From Scilla litardierei (lineage: Eukaryota > Streptophyta > Magnoliopsida > Asparagales > Asparagaceae), in contig CM061138.1 in NCBI GenBank assembly GCA_030789695.1, positions 20,842,214 to 20,906,213 on the forward strand: a stretch of DNA of 64,000 nt. The letters are read 5' to 3'. The notes beneath the pieces were generated by a model. The model searched no databases. It saw nothing but the letters and a program-made list of their open reading frames with translations, and was not told the origin of the DNA. Each line of letters starts with the position of its first letter. The stretch's first letter is position 1. Of the stretch, positions 24,501-36,299 are shown piece by piece. The position numbers and the translations under genes were made by a program.

Positions 24501-27500
24501 CAAAATAATAACCTAAGGGACAGTCACGGCACAGCTAGGGACAATCACGGGGGTCACCGCCAAGTTACGTGAATACCCAAGTCTTTCTCAGATTCATCAT
24601 TATAAGCATGTAAACAAATTTAAAATCAAAAATTAGAGAATTAGAGTGATTTACAGAACTTTGAAAAGTAACGGAGGAAACTTGGGCATCGTCGCCTTGA
24701 TGGGGACAGCTGCAGCCCTTGGCAAAGGGAGGATAAAACTTAAAACTAAACCCAAGATCCAACAAGAAAGAAAACCATAATCACTTTTGAAAATAATTTT
24801 TCTGCATGAAAACCGAAACTCTAAGCTCATCTGAGCTTTTATAAAGGGCAAAGGAGACCCCAAGAAAGCCATGGTTTTACCACGAAGTCAGTCGGATGCG
24901 GATCAAAAGGAAATCGTATTGAAACCCTAGAGATTTAGGGCGTGGAGAGGCGTGAGGCCGTGACACGTGTTTCGTGCGGTGGAGAGAGGGGGGTGCTTTA
25001 ATTTTTGCTACGACCTTTGCTTCTCATCAAAGGAGAACGTAGGGGGAGAGAGAGAGCATCGAGGTCCCGTCACCGCTGTGAGAGAGAGCGCGCGATCGAG
25101 AGAAATCGAGAGAAAGAGAAAGAGAAATAGGGGAGAGGGTGAGTGGGACACGTGTTGTGCACGCGGGGAAGGGGTTAGGTGGAGAGTGGGCTGGGTCGGG
25201 CCGTGGGATTAAAAGAAAAAGAAAAGGGAAAGGAAGAGAGAGAGAAAAGAAGGAGAAAACATATTGTTATAATGAAACATTTTGGGACATCTACACCCTA
25301 CACTCTTTACAAAAAATTCCGTCCCCGGAATTTAAAACAAAACTACGATACAATGAACAAGTGGTGATAACGCTCACATGTCCCGTCTTCTCTTTCCCAG
25401 GTGGACTCCATGGGCGAGTCTCGATGACACATTACTTTTACCAAGTTAACAACTCTGTTCCACGTGGCTTTCTATTGACGGTCAATGATCCACACCAATT
25501 GTTATTCCTATGTCATGGCAGGCTGCATAGTAATTTCAGAGTGGTCAACCACATGCGTCGGGTCCCCACATACCTACGCAGCTGAGATATATAGAACGCA
25601 TCATGTACTCCTTCTAAGGATAGATGCAGTGCAAGTCTATATGCCACTTCTTCCACACGCTCAAAGATGTCAAAAGGCCCAATGTAGCGAGGGCTAAGCT
25701 TCACTCTCCGTCCAAATTGAATCATGCCTCTGGTAGGAGAAATCTTTAAGAAAACATGTCACCATGCTGGAATTCTAAGTGTCTATGCTTCGCATATATC
25801 CAATACTTGTACTAATCCTGTGCCACTTGAAACTTCTCTCTACCGGTGCGCACAACATCCACGGCATCTACAAATCATCTCTAGACTCATCAGCTCCATG
25901 TCACCCACATCATCCCAACTCAGGGGCGAACTGAACTCCTTCTATACGATGCTGCTAAAGGTGACATAGCGATACTGACATGATAACTGTTGTATGCAAA
26001 CTCCACGAGATGAAGGCGATCTTCACACGACCCCTTGAAGTCTAACATACATGCATGCAACATATCCTCCAAGATCTGAATGGTGCGTTCTGACTGGCCA
26101 TCTGTCCAAGGATGACAGGCCAAAGAAAAACTCAAGTGGGTTCCCAAATGATCATATAAGCTCTTCCAGAAATGTACTGTAAATCAAGTGTCTCTATCTG
26201 AAACGATACTCGTAGTAATTCCACGTAGCCTCACAATCTCCTCCATGTACTTCTTAGCAAGCACTTCTGTTGACTGGCCAACTCTGAAAGGAATAAAGTG
26301 CGCTGACTTAGTCACCCGGCCAATGATTATCCAGAAAGTGTCATTGTGCTTCGTGCTCCTAGGTAGTCCAGTCACAAAATCCATAGTAATGTGATGTCAT
26401 TTCCATTCTGGAATGGGTATAGGGTGTAATAAACCAGCAACCCGATGATGTTCAGTCTTCACCTACTGCCATACCATGCACTTCACCATGCTCCGTGCAA
26501 CGCTTCTATTCATGCCATGCCACCAGTAATGTTGCCTCAAGTCTTTGTACATTTTGGTTCCGCCTGGATGAATGGAATATGAAAAACTATGAGCTTCGTT
26601 CAATAACTCTTCTTAAACATCTCCAGATGGCACACAAATTCTGTTGCCATAATGCAAGGACACATCTTCATGAATTCTGAACGCTAGTCTTTGTCCTGCC
26701 AATACCAATCTCATAATCCTCTGCAGCTTCTCATCACTCGCCTGAGCAGCCATGATTCTATCAACGAGAGTTGACTGAATTTGCATATTCTTCAATGAGG
26801 CAGTCAGCCCAAGCAAAATCACATCTGTCTCCATTTCTTTAATCTCCTGATGCAGTCTCCACTGAGTCATGAGTGGCACTATTGCTGGAAGACGACTCAT
26901 CGCATCTGACACAACAATGACCTTCCCAGAATGATACTGAAAATCAATATCAAAATCTGCTATCAGCTCAATCCATCGGCGTTGCCGCATGTTAAGTTCC
27001 TTCTGGGTGAAGATATACTTCAAACTCTTATAATCTGTGAATACCTTCGCAAGCTCCTCTAACAAGAAATGCCTCTAAATCTTCAATGCAAAAATAATTG
27101 ATGCCAATTCCAGGTCATGGGTAGAATAGTCTCATAGTTCTTCAATTGTCTGGACGCATAAGCTATGACTCGGCCATGTTGATGTAGTAGACATCCAAGT
27201 CCTCTACCTGATGCATCACAAAGCACATCAAATCCTCTCATCCGATCAGGAATAAACAAGATTAGTGCGAAGATCGATCTCTTCTTCAGCCCCTGGAAAG
27301 CTTCATCACTGCATTAACCAGATGAACACCACATCCTTTCTCGTTAATCGCATCATAAGCTCAGTGATCTTCGAGAAATTTTGAATGAATCTCCTATAAA
27401 ATCCAGCCAATCCCAAGAAGCTGTGGATCTCTATTACTAACTGTGAAACGGGTTAGTTCTGAATAGCTGCTATCTTTTCAGGATCTACAAAGATTCCCTC

Positions 27501-28901
27501 TCTAGACACCATGTGGCCTAAGTAAGCCACCAGAATTTACATTTACAAAGTTTGGTGAACAGCTGGTGTTTCCTTAAGTTTTGAAAACTTCCAAGTGTTC
27601 AGCATGCTCCTGAGCGTCCTTCGAATATATCAGAATATCGTCGAGGTAAACCACTACGAACTTGTCCAGATATTCGAATTGCACTTGTTTCATGAGGCTC
27701 ATGAATACTGCTGACACATTGGTCACGCCAAATGACAACACCAAGAACTCGTAGTGCCCATACTTAGTCTTGAATGCAATCATGTGAATGTCCTCCCTCT
27801 TGACCCTCACCTGATGGTAACCCATCCTCAAATCCAACTTCAAGAAAACGCTCGATCCTCCAAGTTGGTCAAAAATGTCATCGATAGAGGAAGGGGATAT
27901 TTGTTCTTCAATGTCATCTTATTCAATTCCATGTAATCAATGCACATGCACCGAGATCCATCCTTCTTTGGCACTAACAATATAAGAGCACCCCAATGGG
28001 GTACTCCTTGATGATGTTGTGTAGGGAAGGTAGGTATCCAAGAAATGCGTGCAAAATCGAGTTATGCCTTGATGATTGACGTAATGTACAACATCATGGA
28101 AAACCTACTGGATTAAAGGTGAACTTATACATGAAAAAGCGTTTGTTAAACAATATATATCAAGTGAAAACTATAGAGATTGTGCATACAGAAAGTTATG
28201 TATCTAATTTGTGAGTTAAGATATTAGTTTCAACGACATTGATAATAAAACAATCGTGTCTCAAAGTAAATCATCAAAGATGGCAACTCATATCATCACT
28301 CCCACCATTCACTTGAATAAAGTAAATCATCAAAGATGGCAACTCATATCATCACTCCCACCATTCACTTGAATATCAGTTTCAGTACCAATCAGCCAAA
28401 GAATGAAATGTAATCTTCACGAGAAAGAGAAGATGGCATAGTCATTTGCTGAATCTTTAAAAAATCTATCATTATGCTTTATATCCGATTGATGAGTCAT
28501 CTGCAAAGCATGTGCATGCCAAAAATGGTGTCATACCGGGATTCAACGCGTATTGAACACGGATACAGTACCGGTATGGCACGATATGCTTTTGGCACAT
28601 GTTGGCTTCGAATTTAATTTTTAAAAAAAATCATGACGTATGCCCAATACACTTGTAAACCCTTCGCGATACAATGTGTCGCAAATCGTATCACAAGCAT
28701 TTTAACATGTGGGTCAGGTCCTCCCTTTAAACCCAACCCACTAGTTTAATTAGTTGGGTTATGTTGTGCTTGCCTCTTGCAATCCCTATCTCTTTTATAT
28801 GTGCTTGCAAGGCAATTTAACGATGACGAGCTGCTAATAAGGCACGATAAAGAGGATCCAATGTGTTACGGCTGTTGATTTGTTCTTAGGCCACAAAAGT
28901 A

Positions 28902-28966
<65 letters not shown>

Positions 28967-31900
28967 GCTATAAATTTTATTTTGTTTTGTTTGATTTCAA
29001 TTGAATCACAATGGGAGTGCAGATCTGCCCTCGTCTTTTAAACAAGAACTTTTGACAAGGTTAGTGTAATTGATATTAAATTGTCATTTTTATTAAATAG
29101 TGTGCATGTTGGAAACTTTGCTTAAAATATGGTTTAAGAAGTTAATAATGAGTTATTTTAATTAATATTATATAGTTGTTTTTAAATGAATTAGTACTGC
29201 AAAGTTGGATTACATATTAGACCTTAGAATTATAGTTGATGTGTCACCACTTAGTGCATATATTAAATATAATAAAAAAATAAAGGTTAATCAACCCATT
29301 TTATACTTTTATAGACATGCTTTATAGAATTTTCAGGCCCAAATGAGGACTGATGGACATTAGACAACAGATGTTCAATGGATGTAGCAGCCATGACTTG
29401 ATGCAAGTTAGGATGTTTGATTACAGATCTCTTAGGGAAAGCTATTGTCAAAAACAAGGTGACAATTTGTGAGAGAAGTACTTTTACCGTCCCACAAAAT
29501 TGGCAAAATTTTACGATTAGATTAATTCTATACAAATTTCTCTTACTTCATGAGAAAAGTGTTACCATAATAATAGATGAATGTGGTGTTTAGATGTATT
29601 TTATTAATTCTATACAAATTTCTCTTACTTCAAGAGAAAAATGGATTGAATGAACAGTGTTAATGTAAAACAGATGAATGTGATGTTTAGATGTAGTGCA
29701 AATGAAAGAACACATAATTTAGCGGCAAAAAATGAAAGATTTAAGTTAACTTGGGTTCTCCTTGGAAATAGAATACCTCTGACAAACTAAAAGCAATCTG
29801 ACAGTAATCAGTCACATTTTTGAACTATAATGGTTTTAGCAAAGACCAGGTAAAGTTAAAATGTTACACACAGCTTTTTAAAACTGGATTCACCCAAAAT
29901 AAACTTTCATATAGATGCTTTTGGCATTTGCAATGCACAGGACAGTACCACTGACTGGGGCATAGAAATACAAGGAGATAACACAAACAAATAGTAAACA
30001 AACAGTTAACCTAAATAATTTTTTCCTGGTCATAACTGCAAGAAGTGCAGTTACAAACAGGACATTGAGTGCAATCGTATGAAATATATTCCACCTAGAG
30101 ATGTAAAAAAAGTTAATCATGGCACTTACATAAATAAAATGGCAAATCTGGTTGAGCAACCACTTTGGTTAAGAGATCCACAAGACTTTGGATTTTCTCT
30201 GATGGATGGAACTCTGTCTCAAGAATGTAGTTATCGGGAAAATGTACTCTAATTGTTACCTACAAATGACAAGGAAGTATAAGGTCCATTGTCATTATGT
30301 ATACATAAAATTGCTGCCATGATATAAAATAATCAACAATTGTATGAAATGATGACTCGGAGATGTTCTAAAGCAAAATATGTTCCAGTTTCCTTGACCA
30401 GCTAACCATAAAAGAAGAGTTTAGGAAAAACTAGGTGAGGTGCAGACAATAAGAGACTAGCCAACTCCATATTTCTGCAGCGAAACCTATGGAAAAATGA
30501 AGTTCCTATGAGCTGCATGCTATGAAGACTCCATGTCTAAGGCATTAGTGCAAAAGGAAAGCCAAAAACCATACCATGGCATAAAATGTATGTATAATAG
30601 AGAATCCGAACTTTTAAATATGTAGGTTACAGCCATTACTTTAACAAAAATGTGAATAATTGAGATTATTAAAATTTAAAGTATGCCAAAAAGCATAAAA
30701 AGAACATACATGAAGAACCAAAGAATAACTGGATAGGTTCATATACCCTGGTTGTCAATTATTTCTACCGCAGATAATTTTAACAATATATTTTCTTTTA
30801 TATGGTGATGTGTTTCCCATCTGTGCTCCACCTGTGTTCAAGTTCCTGCAATATTAGGGTAAGTCTAAACCTTGTTATCCTTGGAATGTGTTAACCATGG
30901 AACCTTGCTAACTACAAACCAACCTATCACTATATGACCATGATTTCACTTTCTGCTAACATAAATCTTAAGCTTAATGACACTAAAATCGTGATTTTAT
31001 TTTTAAAAAAATGGAGTTGTTGTCAAATGTTAGATCTGCCTAACTAACCATATGATCCTTGATATAGCAAGCACATACTGAAACAATCAGAGGAACAGAA
31101 AATGAACTTCACCTGCCTTCAACATTTAAAGTTTTGATGTACTTCACCTGCCTTCAACATTTTGTAAGAGTTGCCTCACAGTTAATTGGCTGAAGAAAAG
31201 GAAAATTGATCGAGTATACAGCCACTAACAAACTATTTATGGATGGAACTGTGTATACATATTCCTAAAAGTCAGGTCACATTTAATGAGTATGCAGTCC
31301 TATGATCAGTATGCCTTCTAGATTATTCATATCACTAAGGTCCCCATAAGTCCATGACTGTACCTTGTGGACGAATTTCATGAACTCCTATCCTAACTAC
31401 CCATGATAAGCCTGAAGCGATACAGTGAAGAAGAGATAAACTGAGTTAGTGGAGTTGTTTCCCACATCCCATGCTTGTTAACAAGTGTTATGAACCTAAT
31501 GTCTGCTTCTTCTAATCCAACTGACACATTTGTGTAGACTTCATTGACTACTAAAACAACTAATATATTGGAACTTATTTTAAGGGAAAAAACTCATAAG
31601 AGTGCATCTAGGGTCCATACGAGCTTTTTCATGACAGTAATCAAAGGAACGATGCCACCTTAACTGACCACTCAACGACAATTTTTTTCCTATAAAGTCC
31701 AAAAAGTTTCTGCAACTAAGAAAAATGGAAATGTATAGGAAGGTTGATACTAGTCTTAACGAAACTAATAACAAAATAAAAAAGATCTCAAGGTTTCAAT
31801 GCCATTCTGGATTATTACAATACGCAATTCCTAATTGGCTAATGCTAAACCTATTAGTAAAATTGGCTAATGCTAACTCTCTGATCTCTAAGCAACTTGC

Positions 31901-33270
31901 CAAAAATACCAATCTTATACAGCTCACAAAATCATTGTCCGTGATATGCCAAATCCCCCACACACAATTGACTGCCTACACATGCACATATACACAAACA
32001 GAGGCCAAGTATCTCATAATTCTCATAATTGGATCAACTGGAGAAGTGGAAAAGCATTTATAGACTATTTGAAACGTTCTTATTTAGAGGAACTAAATAA
32101 GCATAAAAGGAATATATGTAATATGATATCTACATCCACATTTGTGCATGACAAAGTCAGCCAAGAAAAGTTTATGAGAGGAAGAAACAATATTAATAAA
32201 AATGTTATTCAAGCACCAGAAGAAAATTAACAAACAGCATAGACAATATTAATATAAGCACCTTTGTTAACTTTTCCCTCCGAGCTCTTGCCTCTGCTTC
32301 TCGGATTTTCCGCGTTTTTAGAACTTGAGATTGAGCTGTTCAGTTAAAATCGCATGATAAAGTTTCAAATTATACAAAAATTATAAATAGAATCAGAAAG
32401 TCACTATTAGATAGGTAATTTTAATACAAAATATTCATCTTTGAAAACAAATAAATATTTGCTAATTGACCATGCTGAATATTACCTCCAATTTTATTTG
32501 ACATTATGTGATAATAATCATCGGGTGAGAGATCATAAAAGTCATCAGGTTCCTCTGCTGCAGGAAGAAGACAGGCAAGAGAACTTGGCAACATTTAAGA
32601 GCGAACACTATTATATAATTCTTTAAGCTAAAAGCAGGTTAATATATCTTTCAATGAAAAGAGGTCGATCCGTGATAAACACTCAGTGCATACTCAGGTA
32701 TTTTACTGCCTGATTAGCAAAAAAACATAACATGCACATCTCGATAACAGAATAGAATTACATAAAGATACCATTGCTAGAAGCAGACGAATCTGACGAT
32801 ACAGAGACAGTCGATTTTGTGAATACGCGGATTTTTCTGCCGAGTTCTTCTGCAACGGCTGCTTGCTTGCTCTGCAAAGATTTCAACATGATGTCAGGAT
32901 CACTCGATTGCCAAGATTTAAATAAGAAATTTTACGAGAGAACCCATTGATAAAATTCGTTCCCAATGTCTGTCAGTTTAACAATTATACGAGGTTGAAC
33001 GGTATGAATCACATCTGCAAGAAACAAATTTTAAAACCCTAATTCATGCTGTGTTCTTTTGGGGTCAAGTCACATCTCAAACATCATCAATGACCCGACT
33101 GGAGAACCCTAGACGTAGTTGAAACGACAAGAAATCACGCGCAGAATAACAAAATCCATGTACAATTAATAGAACATAAGAAACGAGGAGAAAGAGGGGG
33201 GGAAAGGTGAGACCTTTGATTGAGCATCGTCGATCGAGTCCATGACTTTCATCCGCTTGAAGGCCATCAT
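18503..33270 (-). CDS. PUX1: Plant UBX domain-containing protein 1-like (CDC48 regulator), 7 exons
   Basis: Exons: 33270-33214, 32871-32772, 32557-32486, 32335-32262, 30259-30130, 21553-21449, 18693-18503. All introns are GT..AG and the phases agree; the 729 nt give 242 residues plus stop, about the size of Arabidopsis PUX1. The N-terminal half contains [13 protein letters not shown] and a [15 protein letters not shown] segment with [18 protein letters not shown]. The UBX fold spans about residues 100-178 ([18 protein letters not shown], then [19 protein letters not shown]). The C-terminus ends [11 protein letters not shown], a signature of this family. PUX1 binds the AAA ATPase CDC48 and promotes disassembly of its hexamer; that function is from the family. 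ATG 33267 or 33243 could also serve as start. Exon 3 has a CAGCAG acceptor. The last exon could begin at 18699 instead, adding two residues. Introns 4, 5 and 6 are about 2.0, 8.6 and 2.8 kb. Confidence 0.93.
18700..21448 (-). other. PUX1 intron 6, mostly featureless
   Basis: About 2.75 kb of AT-rich intronic DNA between the UBX-encoding exon and the last exon. Apart from the purine tract at 19960-20070 I see no transposon protein, LTR or RNA gene. Confidence 0.6.
19960..20070. repeat. Purine-rich (GAA/GAG)n low-complexity tract in PUX1 intron 6
   Basis: Runs of GAAGAA (about 19985-20000) and GAGGAG (about 20044-20062). The Glu-rich ORF on the plus strand is a by-product. Confidence 0.8.
22124..22470. 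mobile_element. Fragment of a hAT-like repeat rich in GACCGAAAC
   Basis: Begins CAAGGTTTGAGAACCCGG, like the terminal repeat of the element at 41063-42246 (CAAGGTTTGAGGTTTCGG). It has dense GGTTTCGG / GACCGAAAC words at 22145-22230 and 22373-22445. The opposite terminus is missing, so no TSD can be shown. It lies in PUX1 intron 5. Confidence 0.45.
22600..25290 (-). mobile_element. Probable 3' LTR of the decayed gypsy element in PUX1 intron 5
   Basis: On the minus strand, AAATTCCGGGGACGGAATTT (25334-25315) followed by a short purine/T tract is the usual end of plant gypsy pol/3' region before the LTR. LTR-like DNA then runs to about 22600 and includes a GATACGGACTGTGGTGTTAA segment (about 22743-22724), known from U5 of such LTRs. 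Between 24190 and 24560 the plus-strand word TCACGG recurs about eight times. Boundaries are approximate and no paired LTR is visible. Confidence 0.4.
25020..25260. repeat. GAGA-rich low-complexity tract
   Basis: GAGAGAGAG and AAAGAGAAAG words dominate; the Arg/Lys/Glu-rich ORFs here are by-products. It lies in the presumed LTR, near its transcription start side on the minus strand. Confidence 0.65.
25513..28005 (-). pseudogene. Ty3/gypsy pol remnant (RT, RNase H, integrase), heavily mutated
   Basis: Read on the minus strand from 28005: RT in broken frames ([51 protein letters not shown] at about 27660-27610). RNase H/tether follows near 27065-26890 ([29 protein letters not shown] [11 protein letters not shown]). 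Integrase pieces are at 26384-26184 ([26 protein letters not shown]) and 26147-25920 ([16 protein letters not shown]), and an integrase C-terminal piece at 25725-25513 ([15 protein letters not shown]). RT before integrase identifies Ty3/gypsy. Gag and protease are missing and frameshifts are numerous. It lies in PUX1 intron 5 in the gene's orientation, so it would be transcribed with the pre-mRNA. Confidence 0.9.
28263..28374. repeat. Perfect 56-bp tandem duplication
   Basis: 28263-28318 and 28319-28374 are identical, each beginning AAAGTAAATCATCAAAGATG. Non-coding, in PUX1 intron 5. Confidence 0.92.
28907..28963. repeat. (CT)n microsatellite
   Basis: An uninterrupted CT run of about 55 bp in PUX1 intron 5. 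Confidence 0.95.
29521..29700. repeat. Imperfect ~82-bp tandem duplication
   Basis: ATTAATTCTATACAAATTTC...TACTTCA..GAGAAAA then AGATGAATGTGRTGTTTAGATG occurs at 29521-29598 and again at 29603-29695. Confidence 0.8.
30260..32261 (-). other. PUX1 intron 4
   Basis: About 2.0 kb, AT-rich. A short direct repeat (ACTTCACCTGCCTTCAACAT near 31110 and 31141) is the only structure noticed. The ORFs here are short and have no motif. Confidence 0.6.
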
Positions 33271-33298
33271 GAAAAAATTTCGTATGTGCTGCTTCGAT

Positions 33299-33307
33299 TT
33301 TATATAC
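33299..33307 (-). promoter_or_regulatory. Possible TATA box of PUX1
   Basis: The minus strand reads TATATAAAA about 29-37 bp upstream of the first ATG of exon 1. At normal TATA spacing, transcription would start almost at that ATG. This fits either a very short leader or initiation at the inner ATG 33243. Confidence 0.35.
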
Positions 33308-33857
33308 ATGCAACTATCTTGGGAAAATATAATCGAATCCTTATTCTTTCTAAGAAATTTCATTAATTACTTAATTAATGATTAATCCATGTTTTAATTT
33401 TAATTTGAGGACAAATTTTCAATTTAGTCCGGATTTTTCAAAAAGTTTGGGATAGATTTTCAAAATAAGCCTTAAAGCTTGATCAATTTTAAATTTAATT
33501 ACAAAACCCGACTAACTTCTGATCACACTGGACTCCATGCGTGTATTCAAACTGAAAAACAATAGAGGTTGGCAACATCGATCAAATTGTGCACCTTCCA
33601 AATGGTCGGTGTTGGTAAACCCGACTATTTCATAATAGCAGCAATCGATGAATTTACAAAATGGTCGAAGTTGGCAATCACCATCATTTTGATCTCAAAT
33701 GGCTGGGGTCCCAAACCCCGGTTGTTTTGTCTTGCCACAAATTCGTGCATGGAAACTCATGTGTCGAGAAATTGGTTGATTTTTGTAATCAACCTTAAAT
33801 TTGTTCGGTTTTTAAAATTATTTCTATGTTTGGCTTATTTTGAAGAGAGAGTTCATT

Positions 33858-34553
33858 TGCTCACCCGCGGTTTTACTTTGCGCACGTACTACTTATTTAC
33901 AAGTTTGCCATTACTCCCATACACATACCGCTTATTTACTAGTTTGTTATTAAAATTACTCGCCACACACATCTTGGGTAAATTTCCAAAAAAGCCACAT
34001 GGGTCGATGATCGGCCGCCGCCGCCGCCGCCGTTGAAGGAAAGACGAAGAGACTCATCGGAGAGGAGAGACGAATATACTTCATGAGAGAAGAAAAGAGA
34101 CAGGGAGCTCTCCCCGGCCGAAAAAAGGCTGTTGGATCTGATATTAGGGTTAGGCAGTTGGGGGGGCGCCGTCGGGGGGGGGGGGGCTTCAAACCATCAT
34201 AAGATCCCTTTTCGCCTCATTTGTCGTCCTGCATTTTCGAAACAACTGTAGCCCTAACAGAGCTCTGCGATCTCGTTGCCCGAAACCCGACATGTTCGCC
34301 GACAAGCTATCCTGAATCTGCAACCGCTGCCCCTTGCCTCTCGCCTCACCCGATCCCGCCTCAACTCCCTCCTCCCCTCTCCCAATCCCCTCTCCTCCCC
34401 ACTCCCGATCCACTCTCATGCGATTCTCTCCGACGTTTCTTGCAGAAAGATGGGGGAGACGAGGTAAAATATGAAATTTTTTAAGAAAGATTGAATGGCA
34501 AGCTTGTACATAAGTGGTATGAGCGCGGAGTAAAACGGTGGGTTTGCAAATCA
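33858..34553. mobile_element. MULE-like element with ~51-bp inverted terminal repeats
   Basis: The left end (33858-33908, with TACTTATTTACAAGTTTGCC) and right end (34497-34550, with GGCAAGCTTGTACATAAGTG) are inverted repeats over about 51 bp with several mismatches. Long TIRs around GC-rich, gene-like filler (including a CCGCCG run at 34015-34033 and pyrimidine-rich 34330-34440) are typical of non-autonomous Mutator-like or Pack-MULE elements. No clear 9-bp TSD was found. The same end motif occurs as tandem copies at 41663-41875. Confidence 0.45.
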
Positions 34554-34696
34554 ATTCCCTTTTTGAAAATGGACATCTTTTGCAAAAAGGTCAAAAATTT
34601 AAAATAAGAAGCAAAAGCGATCAAAAAGATAATTAGCGAAATCGATCATCTTTTCGCCACGCCAACACACAATGTGTTATGGTGTTTGCTGCAAAA

Positions 34697-34769
34697 AAAT
34701 ACCAGGGTTGGCAATCCAGACCAATTCGTTATAACGGCATTTTGACCGGTGTTGCCAACCCTGGTATTT
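34697..34769. repeat. Perfect 18-bp-arm inverted repeat (37-nt loop)
   Basis: AAATACCAGGGTTGGCAA (34697-34714) is exactly the reverse complement of 34752-34769. The arms would form an 18-bp stem. Words like GTTGGCAA also occur at 33570 and 33665. Confidence 0.85.
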
Positions 34770-34821
34770 CTGTAAGAGCGCTAACGTATTAAATTTCTAT
34801 ATTACATTATTTACCCTTAGT

Positions 34822-34891
34822 GGGGGTGTTGGTAGAATTGTTTGATTTCCACTTTCAGTGTGGGCATCTCGATTCGAATCTCGGGATCCCC
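34822..34891 (+). other. tRNA-like sequence (SINE head or pseudo-tRNA)
   Basis: GGGGGTG at the start can pair with GATCCCC at the end. TCCAC/GTGGG encloses a 7-nt loop TTTCAGT, and GATTCGAATCT resembles a pol III B box. The T stem pairs poorly, so it is not a working tRNA. A tRNA-derived SINE head is the likeliest explanation; no tail or TSD was established. Confidence 0.3.
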
Positions 34892-35675
34892 GTGTGTGTT
34901 GTTTTTCTGCAGATGGTTGTGAGTGTGCAAATTAATTTAATGTAAAACAAACAAACTGTAAAACCTCCTATGTGCTGACGTGGCCATAAGTTGTTCGATT
35001 TCGGTAATAATTTTTTTGATTGGTTTTGCCAATTATTTTAAATTTGACTTTTTTTTTGCAAAAAGTGTCTTTTGGAAAAGTTGTCCAAATATTTTTATAA
35101 AAAAAATTGATCGCCTTCAAAAATAATTACAAGAAACCGACGAATATTGATTCGCGCGTCAGATGGAAGAGCAATTTGAGATGGAGAATCTTTCGTTATT
35201 TTGTCTAGTCATGGCAGGTGCATAAACTCTATTAACCCCTTTCATCCCACGGTATCAAACTTCTTCCAAATTCTTGCTTCCTTTCTTCTTTTATTTTCAA
35301 TCTTTTTCAACTTATAGTTGGATCCTTTGCGTCCACAAGGGTTATAGTCAAGCGGTTGTTCTTTTTGTTGAATCTGGCGTGGAAAGTGGAATTTTTTCAT
35401 TGTTCATATACATGGTTCCTAGTTGGCGGGAAAAATTCTGTGTGTGTTTTCTCTGCAAAAAACGCGGAATACGCTTCGGATTCCTCCTATAATGATTACA
35501 CAGGCCCCACATGTCCCTCTCTCCTCTGATAATGGCCAAACGTAGCGCCCCATTCAATTTTTTTAAAATTCTTTATTTCAATTACCGGACCCCACACGTC
35601 TCACTCGTCCCCTTTCAAAAAAAATTAATGTTTTTTTTTCGACGGAACACTGTGCACTGAGAAATGCATATATAA

Positions 35676-36240
35676 CTAGTCATAACCCGTGCCCGCGGGC
35701 ACGGTTCATTTAACATTTCCCCCGCGAAATTTTTGTTCCCCGTGAAATTATTTACATATCTAAAATTTAACAGAATAAATTAGCGTAAAAATATATAGCG
35801 GCACGGGCACCTTTGGCGTGGAACAACAAATTCGGCGCCCGCGCCTTTGGCGCAGAACAACAAATCTTTATAAAAAAATTTAGCAGGTCGCCTTCGGCGT
35901 GGGCACCACCGAAGGCGCCCGGGCGTCGAACTTATTTCCCATGCGAAATTTTTGTTCCCCGAAAATTATTTTCACAGCCAAAATTTAACAAAACAATAAA
36001 TTAGCATAAAAATATTTAGCGGCACGGGCACCTTCGACACGGAACAACAAATTCGACGCAGACGCCTTCGACGCGGAACAACAAATTCGACATCGAACAA
36101 CAAATTTGGCGCCCGCGCCTTCGGCGCGGGACAACAAATTAGCGTAAAAAATTTAGCGGGTCGCCGAATTAGCGTAAATAGATTTAGCGTGGCGTCTTTG
36201 GCGCGGGCGTTAGAATAGCAAATAGCAGTGTTTTTACGCA
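35676..36240. mobile_element. Repeat with hairpin head and GC-rich internal tandem units
   Basis: Starts ACTAGTCATAACC followed by the perfect 18-bp palindrome CCGTGCCCGCGGGCACGG (35687-35704), as in the repeats at 63139 and 63424. It continues with two ~219-bp units (about 35716 and 35935) that share GCGAAATTTTTGTTCCCC, AAAATTTAACA and TAGCGGCACGGGCACCTT. These are followed by shorter CCTTCGGCGCGGAACAACAA-like repeats. No protein coding. Confidence 0.5.
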
Positions 36241-36299
36241 TTTGTTGTTCCACTAAATTGTTTTACGCTAAATTTTTTATTTTGTTTAATTTAATGGTC

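Noticed and set aside
28518..28597. Imperfect inverted repeat around CATACCGG / CCGGTATG
   Set aside because: Arms are broken and short; no TSD; could be an old MITE but not supportable.
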